Shown: positions 1 through 9,272, counted from the first letter of the stretch. The stretch: 64,000 bases of DNA from Caballeronia zhejiangensis (GCF_000698575.1 NZ_JFHD01000008.1:1-64000), one strand, 5' to 3'. A program made the numbers and translations. The notes: generated from the sequence alone by a model not told the origin.

Positions 1-213
1 AAGCGTCTGACAGCCGAGCACATGCGCGCGGCCATCGACCGTCACGCGGCATTCGTGACACACGCCCATGCCGCACAGCGCGGCGCGCGGCTCGCCGGTG
101 ACAGAGCGCCGCGTGCCACGAATGCCCCGCATCGCGATCGCGGCCGCGACGGTCGCGAACGCGGGCACGTCGAGCGATTCGCCGTCGATGATGACGCGCA
201 CGCGCTCAGCCAT
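1..213 (-). CDS. (2Fe-2S)-binding subunit of a D-hydroxyproline dehydrogenase-like enzyme (partial)
   Basis: Only the first 71 codons are in the window; the 3' end lies before base 1. The product is a small ferredoxin-like subunit with Cys47, Cys52, Cys55 and Cys68 in a C-x4-C-x2-C-x12-C array typical of plant-type [2Fe-2S] domains. Proteins of this type form the gamma subunit of hetero-oligomeric D-hydroxyproline dehydrogenases and related sarcosine-oxidase/HcnA-like enzymes. The ATG at 211-213 overlaps the end of the upstream FAD subunit gene by 8 bases, so the two are translationally coupled. The hydroxyproline assignment comes from context; the cofactor fold is visible directly. Confidence 0.85.
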   Translation of the reverse strand, partial: MAERVRVIIDGESLDVPAFATVAAAIAMRGIRGTRRSVTGEPRAALCGMGVCHECRVTVDGRAHVLGCQTL

Positions 214-1345
214 CGGCGTGCTCCGGCGCGAATCGTTGCGGGCAGAAAGCGTTCATGTCGGGCATATCGAATGCAAGCGGCTCGCCGAGCATCTGCGCGA
301 CGAGGAGTTTCGCGGTGCCGAGCGACGTCGTCACGCCGAGCCCTTCGTGACCCGCCGCGAGCCACAGCCGGTCGCCGGGGAAACGCGCCGGTCCGATCAG
401 CGGCAAGCCGTCGGGCGTGGCGGCGCGAAAACCGGTCCACGCCCGAATCGCATTGAGCCCGCCGATTCCCGGCAGATAGCGCGTCGCGCGCGCGAGCATC
501 ATCGCGAGCACGTTCATTTCGACGGCGGGATCGAGCGTGCCGAATTGACGCGACGACCCGATCAGCACTTGCCCGGTCGGACGCGGCTGCGCATTGAACG
601 CGACCGACGTGCCGCGCGCGTGATGCGCGCTCTTGATATAGCCGAGCTCCAGCACCTGATGACGAACCGTGCCCGGATAACGATCGGTGATGAGCAGATG
701 CCCCTTCTTCGCTTCGAGCGGCAGGCCCGCGATCAGATCCGGCGCGGCGAGCCCGTTGGCGATGACCACGTGCGCAGCCGTTCGTCGTTCACCATTCGCG
801 AGCGTGACGCGCGCGTGCGCGCCGGCGGCATCGACGGAATGCACCGCGCAGCCGGTCGATACGCGAATGCGCGTCGAACTCGCCAGCAGCCATTGCGCGG
901 CGGCGGGCGCGTAGACGATCGCGTCGTCGTCGATGAGCAGGCCGCCTTGCATCGCGTGGCTCACCGACGGCTCGGATTCGCGCAGCGCGGCGCGGTCGAC
1001 CATATGCGCGCGCACGCCCGCCGCGGCGAATGCGTCGCGCATCGCGCGCGCGGCGTCGAGTTCCTCGTCGTCTTCCGCGATCCAGAGCGTGCCGCAGCGC
1101 GAGAACGCATCGCGCTCGCGCAGTTGCGGGCCGAGCGCGAGCCACAGTTCGCGCGAAGCCCGCGCCAGCGCGAATTCGGCGGGCGAATCGTTCATCACGA
1201 CGATATGGCCCATGCCCGCCGCCGTCGCGCCGCCGCCGATGCCGCCCGCGTCGAGCACATCGACCGTCATGCCGCGCGCGGCAAGCTCGGCTGCGCACGC
1301 CGCCCCGACAATCCCGCCGCCGACGACGATCACGTCCGCCGTCAT
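206..1345 (-). CDS. lhpB: FAD-dependent D-amino-acid (D-hydroxyproline) dehydrogenase
   Basis: This 379-residue protein belongs to the DAO family. It opens with a dinucleotide-binding motif [21 protein letters not shown] (about residues 5-25) and ends with the family signature around [14 protein letters not shown]. In hydroxyproline degradation this subunit oxidises cis-4-hydroxy-D-proline to 1-pyrroline-4-hydroxy-2-carboxylate. Its ATG overlaps the epimerase stop codon (ATGA at 1342-1345) and its own stop overlaps the 2Fe-2S subunit, so the three form one left-going operon. Substrate is inferred from the neighbouring epimerase and deaminase; a glycine or sarcosine oxidase would look similar in isolation. 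Confidence 0.85.
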   Translation of the reverse strand: MTADVIVVGGGIVGAACAAELAARGMTVDVLDAGGIGGGATAAGMGHIVVMNDSPAEFALARASRELWLALGPQLRERDAFSRCGTLWIAEDDEELDAARAMRDAFAAAGVRAHMVDRAALRESEPSVSHAMQGGLLIDDDAIVYAPAAAQWLLASSTRIRVSTGCAVHSVDAAGAHARVTLANGERRTAAHVVIANGLAAPDLIAGLPLEAKKGHLLITDRYPGTVRHQVLELGYIKSAHHARGTSVAFNAQPRPTGQVLIGSSRQFGTLDPAVEMNVLAMMLARATRYLPGIGGLNAIRAWTGFRAATPDGLPLIGPARFPGDRLWLAAGHEGLGVTTSLGTAKLLVAQMLGEPLAFDMPDMNAFCPQRFAPEHADG

Positions 1346-2274
1346 ATGCCTTTGATGAACGGATCGCGCGCGTCGAACACGAGCCGTCCTTCGCACATGA
1401 CGTGCGCGTAACCGGTGATCGTCGGGATCAGCGCGTCGCCGTCGAGCGCGTAACTGCCCTCGAACACGCTGCCGATGATGCTCTCCTGGCGCCAGATGTC
1501 GCCCGGCGCGAGCGCGTCGTCCGCCGCGAGGCACGCGAGCTTGGCGCTCGTTCCGGTTCCGCACGGCGAACGGTCGTAGGCGCTGCCCGGACACAGCACG
1601 AAATTGCGGCTGTCGACGCCGGCGACGGGCGAATTCGCGAACAGTTCGATATGGTCGATGAACGCGCCGTCCGCGCCGGTGATGCCCTGCGCATGCAAGG
1701 CATCGCGGATCGCCTCGGTGAACGCGGTCAGCTCGGCGATGCGCGCGGGCACCAGTTCGCGACCGTGATCCGCGACGAGAAAGAACCAGTTGCCGCCCCA
1801 CGCGACGTCGCCGGTGAGCGTGCCGTGGCCGGGCACATCGACCGATACCGCCCGCCGATGCCGATACGCCGGCACGTTGCGCACGCTGACACTGCCGTTT
1901 TCGTGCAGCGTCGCATCGACGGGCCCGACGGGCGTATCGATCCGATGCCGCCCCGGCGCGATCCTGCCCGCATGGGCGAGCGACGCGACGAGCCCGATCG
2001 TGCCGTGCCCGCACATGCCGAGATAGCCGACGTTGTTGAAGAAGATGACGCCCGCCGCGGCTGCGGGATCGTCCGGTTCGCAGAGCAACGCGCCGACCAT
2101 CACGTCCGAGCCGCGTGGCTCCGTGACGATGGCGCGGCGCCAGTCATCGAAGCGCGTGCGAAACGCGTCGAGCCGTTGCACGAGTGTGCCGTTGCCCAGA
2201 TCGGGGCCGCCCGCGATCACGAGGCGCGTCGGTTCGCCGCCCGTATGCGAGTCGATGATGTCGATGGTTTTCAT
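1342..2274 (-). CDS. lhpA: 4-hydroxyproline 2-epimerase (proline racemase family)
   Basis: The enzyme (310 residues) interconverts trans-4-hydroxy-L-proline and cis-4-hydroxy-D-proline, the first step of the pathway. Both catalytic cysteines are present: Cys88 in MCGHGTIG and Cys238 in DRSPCGTG. Paired cysteines mean epimerase or racemase; the related trans-3-hydroxyproline dehydratases have Thr at the second position. The start is the ATG at 2272-2274, giving the family N-terminus [15 protein letters not shown]; a longer frame upstream has no family-like sequence. It is the first gene of the left-going operon and is divergent from the deaminase gene at 2487. Confidence 0.93.
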   Translation of the reverse strand: MKTIDIIDSHTGGEPTRLVIAGGPDLGNGTLVQRLDAFRTRFDDWRRAIVTEPRGSDVMVGALLCEPDDPAAAAGVIFFNNVGYLGMCGHGTIGLVASLAHAGRIAPGRHRIDTPVGPVDATLHENGSVSVRNVPAYRHRRAVSVDVPGHGTLTGDVAWGGNWFFLVADHGRELVPARIAELTAFTEAIRDALHAQGITGADGAFIDHIELFANSPVAGVDSRNFVLCPGSAYDRSPCGTGTSAKLACLAADDALAPGDIWRQESIIGSVFEGSYALDGDALIPTITGYAHVMCEGRLVFDARDPFIKGI

Positions 2275-2333
2275 GCCGCTATCGTAGAAACGCTTACGCC
2301 GGGCGTCTTGACGCGGCTGGACGGTTTGGATGA

Positions 2334-2404
2334 CGAAATCGGCATAATCGAAGATCGTCCGGTGGGGCTTTTCGCGGTGCGAAACGGCTATGCCGAAATC
2401 GGCA
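2334..2404. promoter_or_regulatory. Repeated CGAAATCGGCA motif between divergent hydroxyproline genes
   Basis: The 212-bp divergent gap holds two exact copies of CGAAATCGGCA, at 2334-2344 and 2394-2404, 60 bp apart. The second copy is part of a 14-bp palindrome, TGCCGA-AA-TCGGCA (2391-2404). Direct repetition plus a palindrome between two divergent genes of one pathway suggests an operator for a pathway regulator. No regulator of this pathway is visible in the window. Confidence 0.4.
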
Positions 2405-2486
2405 CGCGGCGCGCGCGAATCACGCAAGACGCCTGATTTTTCGGTGCTTACACTGCGTACCGTCCAATCAATTTCGGAGAGCCGCC

Positions 2487-3392
2487 GTGACGCATATCTG
2501 GGAAGGCGTGATGCCCGCCGTGACCACCAAGTTCAACGCCGATTTCAGCATAGACCGTGCGTGGACCGCGAAGAACATCGACGCGCAGATCGAAGCGGGC
2601 GTGGACGGCATCATCGTGTGCGGCTCGCTCGGCGAAGCATCGACGTTATCGCTGGACGAAAAGCTCGACGTGCTCGACATCGCCGTGGACGCCGCACGCG
2701 GCCGCGTGCCGGTGCTCCTGACGATCGCCGAGAACAGCACGCTCGACGGCTGCCGCCAGGCCGAGCGCGCCGCGCGCCACGGTGCGGCGGGCTATATGGT
2801 GCTGCCGGGTTTGCGTTATCTGTCGGACCGGCGCGAGACGCTCAATCATTTCCGCATGGTCGCCGATGCCAGTCCGCTGCCGCTGATGGTCTACAACAAT
2901 CCGCTCGCTTATGGCGTCGATGTCACGCCGAAGATGTTCGCCGAACTTGCCGAAGACAAGAAGTTCGCGGCGATCAAGGAATCGAGCGGCGACGTGCGCC
3001 GCATCACCGATCTCATCAACGAAACGGGCGACCGCTATGCGATTTTTTGCGGCGTCGACAATCTCGCGATGGAAGCGATGCTGATGGGCGCGCACGGCTG
3101 GGTCGCGGGTCTCGTGTGCGCGTTCCCGCGCGAAACGGTCGCGATCAGCAAGCTGATTCGCGCGGGGCGTGTCGAGGAAGCGCGCGCGATCTATCGCTGG
3201 TTCGCGCCGCTGCTCGCGCTCGACGTGTCGCACAAGCTCGTGCAGAACATCAAGCTCGCCGAGGCGATCGTCGGTCTGGGCACGGAGCCGGTGCGTCCGC
3301 CGCGCCTGCCGCTCGCCGGCGATGAGCGCAAGGAAGTCGAAACGCTGATTCGCCGGAGCATCGAGACGCGCCCCGCATTGCCGGCGCTTTAA
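2487..3392 (+). CDS. lhpC: 1-pyrroline-4-hydroxy-2-carboxylate deaminase (DapA/DHDPS family)
   Basis: This 301-residue (beta/alpha)8 aldolase-family protein has the DHDPS signature residues Tyr136 (PLMVYNNP) and the Schiff-base Lys164 (AAIKESSGD). In hydroxyproline catabolism it deaminates and dehydrates 1-pyrroline-4-hydroxy-2-carboxylate to alpha-ketoglutarate semialdehyde. The start is GTG at 2487 behind CGGAGA (2475-2480). It is divergent from the epimerase/dehydrogenase operon. The semialdehyde dehydrogenase that should follow is not next to it and probably lies outside the window. Family membership is certain; specificity rests on context. Confidence 0.9.
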   Translation: MTHIWEGVMPAVTTKFNADFSIDRAWTAKNIDAQIEAGVDGIIVCGSLGEASTLSLDEKLDVLDIAVDAARGRVPVLLTIAENSTLDGCRQAERAARHGAAGYMVLPGLRYLSDRRETLNHFRMVADASPLPLMVYNNPLAYGVDVTPKMFAELAEDKKFAAIKESSGDVRRITDLINETGDRYAIFCGVDNLAMEAMLMGAHGWVAGLVCAFPRETVAISKLIRAGRVEEARAIYRWFAPLLALDVSHKLVQNIKLAEAIVGLGTEPVRPPRLPLAGDERKEVETLIRRSIETRPALPAL

Positions 3393-3409
3393 GACGCGCG
3401 CGAAATGAA

Positions 3410-3445
3410 AAATGCCGCCGGTTTGTCAACCGGCGGCATTTGCTT
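3410..3445. terminator. Bidirectional intrinsic terminator between lhpC and the regulator gene
   Basis: A perfect 14-bp inverted repeat (3410-3423 and 3428-3441) closes on a TGTC loop and is flanked by A-rich sequence on the left and TGCTTTTT on the right. It can terminate the convergent genes ending at 3392 and 3457. Confidence 0.85.
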
Positions 3446-3456
3446 TTTGATCGGCT

Positions 3457-4200
3457 TCAGGCCGCGATCTGCGCAGGCGCGGGATCGGTGAGACCGCCAT
3501 CCGAATCCGCGCCTTCATCGTAGAGATGCAGCAGACGGTAACCGCTCTTGTACACCGGCTGCAGGCGGAAGTTGTTGACCGGCTCGATTTCCAGCGCGAG
3601 ACGCAGGCGCGAAACGTGGCTGTCGATCGTGCGGGTCGTTTCGCGGAACTCGCGTCCCCAGACCATCGCGAAAATATGATCGCGCGATAGCACGCGGCCG
3701 ATGTTCGAGAAGAAAAGCTGCGCGAGACGGAATTGCGTGCCGCTCAACTGCACCGGCTTGCCGCGCACGGTGACGGTTTGCTGGCGTGCGTCGAAACGAT
3801 ACGGCCCGACTTCGAGGCATGCGCTCGACGTCGCGGGATACGCGCGGCGCAAGAGCGCTTCGACGCGCGCGCCGAACTCGCCCGGGCGGATCGGATACAC
3901 GACGAAATCGTCCGCGCCGGCGGTGAGCGCGCAGACGACGTTGTGTTCGGCGCCGTCCGGCGTCGCGAACATGACCGGCACGCGTTCGCCGAAGCTCGAG
4001 CGCACGGATTTCAGCAGATCGAGGCCGCAGAGGCCCGTGGAATTCCAGTCGAGAATCAGCAGATCGACCGTGGAGCGGGACAGCGCCTTCGACAGCACGA
4101 GGCCATCGCCGAAAGTCACGCAAGTGTGGCCGAGTCGTTTGACGACATCGCTGATGAGATTTCGATAACTGGGGTCGGTTTGCAAAACGGCGACGCGCAT
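3457..4200 (-). CDS. OmpR-family response regulator with atypical receiver
   Basis: The 247-residue protein has an N-terminal receiver (about 1-115) and a C-terminal winged-helix DNA-binding domain (about 130-230, ending ...DSHVSRLRLAL...YKSGYRLL). The phospho-acceptor Asp51 (DLLILDWN) is present. The near-invariant Lys before Pro in the receiver is replaced by Tyr102 (VVYPIRP), and the acidic pocket holds only one Asp near residue 9. Such receivers may be weakly phosphorylated or phosphorylation-independent. No histidine kinase is adjacent, so it is an orphan. It converges on lhpC across a shared terminator. Confidence 0.9.
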   Translation of the reverse strand: MRVAVLQTDPSYRNLISDVVKRLGHTCVTFGDGLVLSKALSRSTVDLLILDWNSTGLCGLDLLKSVRSSFGERVPVMFATPDGAEHNVVCALTAGADDFVVYPIRPGEFGARVEALLRRAYPATSSACLEVGPYRFDARQQTVTVRGKPVQLSGTQFRLAQLFFSNIGRVLSRDHIFAMVWGREFRETTRTIDSHVSRLRLALEIEPVNNFRLQPVYKSGYRLLHLYDEGADSDGGLTDPAPAQIAA

Positions 4201-4727
4201 AGTGTCTTACCTGATGAGTCCAAGGGACATGAAGCGGAGGCCGTTTTGCGGCGCCCGCCGGGCGTCTCGTCGCGGGATGAGACGGGGAATTACAAGCTGC
4301 GAATTCTGGGCAGCGATGCGACCCTTTCCCATCGGACTCATCCGAATTGTCAACGCATGTGACTGCGTAGCGCCCGGAACGGGCGGCGTCTGATGCGCGC
4401 AACCATCTCGAAATTAGAACGGCTTTTCGCTTTTGCGCGCGTTTTCATCCTGTAACATGCCGTGTTTGGCTCAAAAGTTCCCGCTTCCGCCGTTTTACCG
4501 AGACGTCGCGTAGCAAGCTGCGCCGCGACTGTCCGTCGCATCGCGCAGCGCGGATGACGGGCAGCGGCTTTCGAATCCGCGCCCGCTGGCTTCCGGCCCG
4601 GATCGTTCGCGTTCCGCGCCCGGGCCTTCGCTTCGCGTCCACCCGGCGCGTTTAGTCACTCCCGCAGGGCAAAGCCTCGTTCTACCGCGCGTCATGCGTG
4701 GCTTTTCCACTTACGGGTTCTTTTCCG
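4201..4727. other. Non-coding gap between regulator and MFS transporter
   Basis: About 527 bp between divergent genes. It holds GC-rich imperfect inverted repeats but no convincing gene, RNA or clear operator. Both flanking promoters should lie here. Short frames on the minus strand (4350-4710) have compositions expected of random high-GC sequence. Confidence 0.5.
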
Positions 4728-6020
4728 ATGCAGGCAACACCTCTGTCCGACGCCCCGCGCGCGGCCGGCCGTGCGCTCACGCGCGGCGATTACAAGACGC
4801 TCACGCTCGCCGCGCTCGGCGGCGCGCTCGAGTTCTACGACTTCATCATCTTCGTGTTCTTCGCGCCGGTCATCGGCCAATTGTTCTTTCCGCCGTCGAT
4901 TCCTGACTGGCTGCGTCAATTGCAGACTTTCGGCATCTTCGCGGCGGGTTATCTCGCGCGCCCGCTCGGCGGGATCATCATGGCGCACTTCGGCGATCTG
5001 CTCGGACGCAAGCGCATGTTCACGCTTTCCGTGCTGCTGATGTCCGTGCCGACGCTCCTGATGGGCCTCCTGCCCACGTACGCGTCGATCGGCCTGATGG
5101 CGCCCGTCCTGCTGCTCGTGTTCCGCGTGATGCAGGGCGCGGCGGTCGGCGGCGAAGTGCCGGGCGCGTGGGTGTTCGTGTCGGAGCATGTGCCGGGGCG
5201 TCATATCGGCTATGCGTGCGGCACGCTCACGGCCGGCCTGACGGCGGGCATTCTGCTCGGCTCGCTGATCGCCACGGGCATCAACAAGGCGTTCGCGCCG
5301 GCCGAAGTCGCCGATTTCGCGTGGCGCCTGCCGTTCCTGCTCGGCGGCATCTTCGGTCTGTGCTCGGTGTATCTGCGTCGCTGGCTGCATGAAACGCCGG
5401 TGTTCGCCGAGTTGCAGAAGCGCAAGTCGCTCGCCGCGGAACTTCCGCTCAAGGCCGTGCTGCGCGATCACGGCCGCGCCGTCATCGTGTCGATGCTGCT
5501 GACGTGGATGCTTTCCGCCGCGATCGTCGTCGTGATCCTGATGACGCCGACGCTGCTGCAGAAGCAGTTCCACATCGCGCCGGCGACGGTGCTCGTCGCG
5601 AACTGCGCGGCGACGCTGTGTCTCACGATCGGCTGCGTGCTGGCGGGCGCGATCGCGGGCCGCATCGGCGCGGGCAAGACGATCTTCGTCGGCGGCGTGG
5701 CGCTCGCCGTCACGTACTGGATGATGTTCCAGCAGGTCGCGGCCGATGCCTCCGCGCTTTTGCCGTGGTACGCGCTCGCGGGCTTTTTCGTCGGCGTGAT
5801 CGGCGCGATTCCGTTCGTGATGGTCAAGTCGTTCCCCGCGGCCGTGCGTTTCTCCGGCATCTCGTTTTCGTACAACGTCGCGTATGCGGTGTTCGGCGGA
5901 CTCACGCCGATCGTCGTCTCGCTGATGATGAAATCGAGCCCGATGGCGCCCGCGATCTACGTCGGCGCGCTGTGCGCGGTCGGCGCGCTGACGACGTTGT
6001 TCATCAAGCAGGCGCGCTGA
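4728..6020 (+). CDS. MFS transporter, metabolite:H+ symporter (MHS) type
   Basis: A 430-residue, 12-helix major facilitator. The loop between helices 2 and 3 carries the family motif GDLLGRKRMF, and the region LLVFRVMQGAAVGGEVPGA is typical of the MHS group (citrate, proline/betaine, alpha-ketoglutarate and shikimate symporters). The start is uncertain: ATG 4728 gives the usual short N-terminus, and an in-frame GTG at 4698 would add 10 residues; neither has a strong Shine-Dalgarno sequence. Substrate cannot be read from sequence; an organic acid or amino acid is likely. It is a single-gene unit followed by a strong terminator. Confidence 0.88.
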   Translation: MQATPLSDAPRAAGRALTRGDYKTLTLAALGGALEFYDFIIFVFFAPVIGQLFFPPSIPDWLRQLQTFGIFAAGYLARPLGGIIMAHFGDLLGRKRMFTLSVLLMSVPTLLMGLLPTYASIGLMAPVLLLVFRVMQGAAVGGEVPGAWVFVSEHVPGRHIGYACGTLTAGLTAGILLGSLIATGINKAFAPAEVADFAWRLPFLLGGIFGLCSVYLRRWLHETPVFAELQKRKSLAAELPLKAVLRDHGRAVIVSMLLTWMLSAAIVVVILMTPTLLQKQFHIAPATVLVANCAATLCLTIGCVLAGAIAGRIGAGKTIFVGGVALAVTYWMMFQQVAADASALLPWYALAGFFVGVIGAIPFVMVKSFPAAVRFSGISFSYNVAYAVFGGLTPIVVSLMMKSSPMAPAIYVGALCAVGALTTLFIKQAR

Positions 6021-6047
6021 TCCGGCGTTAGCGTTCCACACGCGAAG

Positions 6048-6078
6048 TGGCGCACCGTTCACGCGGTGCGCCATTTTT
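6048..6078 (+). terminator. Intrinsic terminator after MFS transporter
   Basis: A perfect 10-bp stem (TGGCGCACCG at 6048-6057, CGGTGCGCCA at 6064-6073) with a 6-base loop runs into TTTTTC. Confidence 0.85.
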
Positions 6079-6135
6079 CATTGCGCTTTCACGTTTCGGC
6101 CCACGCCGAAACATCGGCCGCGCCGCGCGCCTACG

Positions 6136-7578
6136 ATGGCCGGCATGAACTCGAATCTTTCTTCATCCGAAACGCGTCTGTCCGCACGGCAGACGCTCAC
6201 CGTGACGGCGACCAGCGTCGGCTTCGTCGTCTCGCAACTCGATGTCTCGATCGTGAATGTCGCGCTCGCGCGCATCGGCCACGATCTGGGTGCGAGCGTC
6301 GCGAGCCTGCAATGGACCATCGACAGCTACGCGCTCGCCTTCGCCGCGCTCATGCTCTCGGCCGGTTCGCTCGGCGACCGCTTCGGCGCGCGGCGCATGT
6401 TCGTCGGCGGACTCGCGCTGTTCGCGCTGGCGTCGCTCGCGTGCGCCTTTTCCGGCGACGCGACGCAACTCATCGCCGGGCGGGCCTTGCAGGGCGTCGG
6501 CGCGGCGGCGATGCTGCCGAACTCGCTCGCGCTGCTGAACGCGGCGTGCGGCCACGACCGGCGTCTGCGCGCGCGAGCCGTCGGCTTGTGGACGGCGGCG
6601 GGCGCGGTGTCGATCGCGGCGGGACCGATCGTCGGCGGCGTGCTGATCGCGGCGTTCGGCTGGCGCAGCATTTTCTGGGTCAATCTGCCGATCTGCGCGG
6701 CGGGCATCGTCCCGACGCTCGCGTGGATAGAAAACGCGCGACCCAAAGATGCCGGTCGTGCGCGCGGCATCGACCTGCCCGGCCAGGCGCTGGCGATCGT
6801 CGCGCTCGCCTCGTTCGTCGGCGCGGTGATCGAACTGCGCCCGCTCGGACCGATGCATCCGCTCGTCATCGGCGCTTTGCTGCTCGCGCTGGCGGCGGGC
6901 GGCGCGTTCATCGCGATCGAGCGCGAAAGCCGCACGCCGATGCTGCCGCTGTCGCTCTTCGCCGAGCGCACGTTCAGCGCGGCCGTGGCCTTCGGTATCG
7001 GCGTGAATCTCACCTACTATGGAATGGTCTTCGTGCTGAGCCTGTATTTGCAGCGCGTGCTCGGTCACACGCCCTTGCAGACCGGCCTCGCGTTCCTGCC
7101 GCTGACGGGCGGATTCCTGATCTCGAACCTGGCGAGCGGTCCTGTCGTCGCGCGCTTCGGCTCGCGCGGCCCGATGATCTTCGGCGCGCTGCTCGACGCC
7201 GCCGGTTTCGCCGCGCTCGCCTTCGTCGATGCGACGACGCCCACGGCCGCGCTGCTCGTGCCGTTCCTGCTGATTCCATCGGGGATGGGACTCGCGGTCC
7301 CGGCGATGACGACCGCGCTGCTCGGCACCGTCGGCCAGCCGCGTGCGGGCACGGCGTCGGCGGTGCTCAACACGGCGCGGCAGGCGGCGGGCGCGATCGG
7401 CGTCGCGGCGTTCGGCGCGCTCGCGGCTCATGGCGACGGCGCGGCGAGCGCGCACCAGATCGTCGATGCGGTGCGCTGGTCGGCGGCGATCTCCGTCGCG
7501 CTTCTGTTGTGCGCCGCGTTGATCGCGCGTCATGTGAACAATCCGGCGAGCGCGAACGCCGAAGAACGTGTTACCTAG
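6136..7578 (+). CDS. DHA2-family (EmrB/QacA) MFS drug exporter
   Basis: This 480-residue protein has the 14-helix DHA2 layout, with the family signature LDVSIVNVALARIG in helix 1 and GDRFGARRMFVGG in the loop after helix 2. Members export drugs, dyes or metabolites by proton antiport. No EmrA-like adaptor or TetR/MarR regulator sits beside it, so it probably acts alone in the inner membrane. The start could be ATG 6136 or ATG 6145; neither has a clear Shine-Dalgarno sequence. Confidence 0.9.
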   Translation: MAGMNSNLSSSETRLSARQTLTVTATSVGFVVSQLDVSIVNVALARIGHDLGASVASLQWTIDSYALAFAALMLSAGSLGDRFGARRMFVGGLALFALASLACAFSGDATQLIAGRALQGVGAAAMLPNSLALLNAACGHDRRLRARAVGLWTAAGAVSIAAGPIVGGVLIAAFGWRSIFWVNLPICAAGIVPTLAWIENARPKDAGRARGIDLPGQALAIVALASFVGAVIELRPLGPMHPLVIGALLLALAAGGAFIAIERESRTPMLPLSLFAERTFSAAVAFGIGVNLTYYGMVFVLSLYLQRVLGHTPLQTGLAFLPLTGGFLISNLASGPVVARFGSRGPMIFGALLDAAGFAALAFVDATTPTAALLVPFLLIPSGMGLAVPAMTTALLGTVGQPRAGTASAVLNTARQAAGAIGVAAFGALAAHGDGAASAHQIVDAVRWSAAISVALLLCAALIARHVNNPASANAEERVT

Positions 7579-7644
7579 AGACGGACGTCGGGAACGGCCG
7601 TTGCAACGCCCAGGTAAAGCCGCGAATCTTTTGAGGACAACACC

Positions 7645-7812
7645 ATGTCGACAATGCCCCGCTCCCCCGAGGAGCCGCTCGAACCGGACCCGGACAAGCT
7701 GCTCGATCCCGACGCCGCGCCGAACCCCGAAGATCCGGACATGCCTGACGGCCCGGATTCCGCGACGCCGATGGTGCCCGCCGATCCGAAAAACGGCGAA
7801 CCGCGCATGTAG
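7645..7812 (+). CDS. Small acidic proline-rich protein, unknown function
   Basis: A 55-residue protein, MSTMPRSPEEPLEPDPDK..., behind TTGAGGA (7631-7637) with an 8-base spacer. It is almost entirely Pro, Asp, Glu, Gly and Ala with no predicted helix, membrane segment or cysteine, so it should be disordered and strongly acidic. The good ribosome binding site, clean start and stop, and following terminator argue it is real. Function unknown. It lies 66 bp downstream of the exporter and may be co-transcribed. Confidence 0.7.
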   Translation: MSTMPRSPEEPLEPDPDKLLDPDAAPNPEDPDMPDGPDSATPMVPADPKNGEPRM

Positions 7813-7842
7813 AACGCCGGGCGGCCATCGCGCGCATAAAGC

Positions 7843-7880
7843 AATGCCCGCGCGGCCTTGAAAGCGGCGCGGGCATTCTT
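7843..7880. terminator. Bidirectional terminator
   Basis: A perfect 11-bp stem, AATGCCCGCGC (7843-7853) with GCGCGGGCATT (7867-7877), lies between convergent genes; TTCTT follows on the plus strand. Confidence 0.75.
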
Positions 7881-7904
7881 ACTGATGCTCGTGGACGAAG
7901 AGCG

Positions 7905-8177
7905 TTACAGGCTAGTGGTCTGCACCGCGCCGGTTTCCAGCGCACGCTCGATGAGCGCTTCCTGCTGCGCCTTGCGAACGGCATCGGCGACGAGCGTATC
8001 GGGCGCTTCCACTTCGGCCTTGATCGCGCCGATGATGCCGTCCGCTTCGACGATCACGAGCGATTCCGCCGAATCCGCACGGCTGATGATGACGCGCAGC
8101 GGCCCGCCGCCCTCCGCGATGCTGGCGCAAAACTGCATCGTTTGCCCGCCGATCACTTGTTCGAATGTTTGAATCAT
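7905..8177 (-). CDS. Conserved hypothetical protein, 90 residues
   Basis: A cytoplasmic 90-residue protein starting MIQTFEQVIGGQTMQF, with GGAAGG 8 bases before the ATG (8175-8177). It has alternating beta-like segments (LRVIISRADSAESLVIVEAD) followed by a helical acidic C-terminus. No known motif, signal peptide or cysteine pair is visible. I do not recognise the family. Its frame is open far upstream, but that extension has no coding character and overlaps the XRE gene. Confidence 0.75.
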   Translation of the reverse strand: MIQTFEQVIGGQTMQFCASIAEGGGPLRVIISRADSAESLVIVEADGIIGAIKAEVEAPDTLVADAVRKAQQEALIERALETGAVQTTSL

Positions 8178-8308
8178 CGCTGCCTTCCGCGTTGGTTGGA
8201 CAAAAGCTGACACAGGCTGCGCGCCAAGCGGCGCGCAGCCTGCTTTCTCATTGATCCGCGCATGTCGACTAGGTTCAATTCTGTAAGCATGCGCGGCGCG
8301 ACGCAAGC

Positions 8309-9127
8309 TCAACGTCTTGCGTCGGCGAGTTCGCGAAGGATGGCGGCGGTCGAATCGTCGGCGGGAAAGAAGGCTTCGATCGCAAGCTCCGACAACGTGA
8401 TGTCGACGGGCGTGCCGAAAACCGTCGTCGTGCTCAAGAACGACAGCACGCCGTGCTGCGTGCGCAAACGCAAGGGCACGACGACGGGATCGGTCTCGCC
8501 GCGCGGCTCGTGGGTCGCGTGACGCGGCGCGGGATACGCCTCCAGTTCGGCCAAGAGCGAGACGAGCGTCGCATCGCCGGACACGTCGATTTGCCGGCGC
8601 AGGCGCGCGAGCAGATGCGCGCGCCACTCGTGCCAGTTGTCGATGGCATCGGCGAGACCTTGCGGATGCATCGACAGCCGCAGCACGTTGACCGGCGGCA
8701 CGAGCAATTGCGCATCCGCCGATGCGACGAGCGGCGCGAAAGCCGCGTTGGCCGCGATCATCGTCCAATGACGATCGACCGCGAGCGCGGGATACGGCTC
8801 ATGCCCTTTGAGCACGAGATCGACAGCACGCCTGGCAGCGGAAAGTTGCGGATCGGCCAGCGCGCGCTCGCGATAAAGCGGCGCATAACCGGCCGCGACG
8901 AGCAGCGTGTTGCGCTCGCGCAGCGGCACGTCCAGTTGCTCGGCGAGGCGCATCAGCATGTCCCGGCTCGGCAGCGAGCGGCCCGATTCGACGAAGCTCA
9001 GGTGACGCGTGGACACGTCCGCAACGCCTGCGAGATCGAGCTGGCTCATGCGCCTGCGCTGACGCCATTCGCGCAATAGCGCGCCGACGTCCGATCGAAC
9101 GGCCGGATGTACGAGGGTCGAGTTCAT
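8309..9127 (-). CDS. XRE-family regulator with MmyB-type sensor domain
   Basis: The 272-residue protein has an N-terminal helix-turn-helix (about 14-70; LREWRQRRRMSQLDLAGVAD, then STRHLSFVESGRSLPSRDML) and a C-terminal MmyB-like ligand-binding domain (about 105-265) containing HPQGLADAIDNW. In Streptomyces and proteobacteria such domains bind fatty-acid-like ligands and often control a neighbouring oxidoreductase. Here it is divergent from motAB with about 240 bp between. The start is ATG 9125-9127; upstream extension of the frame lacks family sequence. Confidence 0.9.
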   Translation of the reverse strand: MNSTLVHPAVRSDVGALLREWRQRRRMSQLDLAGVADVSTRHLSFVESGRSLPSRDMLMRLAEQLDVPLRERNTLLVAAGYAPLYRERALADPQLSAARRAVDLVLKGHEPYPALAVDRHWTMIAANAAFAPLVASADAQLLVPPVNVLRLSMHPQGLADAIDNWHEWRAHLLARLRRQIDVSGDATLVSLLAELEAYPAPRHATHEPRGETDPVVVPLRLRTQHGVLSFLSTTTVFGTPVDITLSELAIEAFFPADDSTAAILRELADARR

Positions 9128-9244
9128 GCAACCGATGTTAGACGAAACATGATCACGCGATCCATTACCTGCGAAGTAAGCGGCGCCACGAACGTAACAT
9201 TTACGCCGCAAACATATGCGAAGAAAAACTTGCGCGCGACACCC

Positions 9245-9272
9245 TAAATCTCCGGCACTTTCGCGCCGATAA
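9245..9272 (+). promoter_or_regulatory. Sigma-28 (FliA)-type promoter of motAB
   Basis: TAAA at 9245-9248 is followed after 16 bases by a perfect GCCGATAA -10 element (9265-9272). The flagellar class-3 consensus is TAAA-N15-GCCGATAA, so only the spacing differs, by one. Transcription would start near 9280, about 85 bp before motA. Confidence 0.75.

Noticed and set aside
8178..8768. Upstream extension of the 90-residue protein frame
   Set aside because: It overlaps the XRE regulator in another frame and is Arg/Ala-rich; the short start has a strong Shine-Dalgarno sequence.
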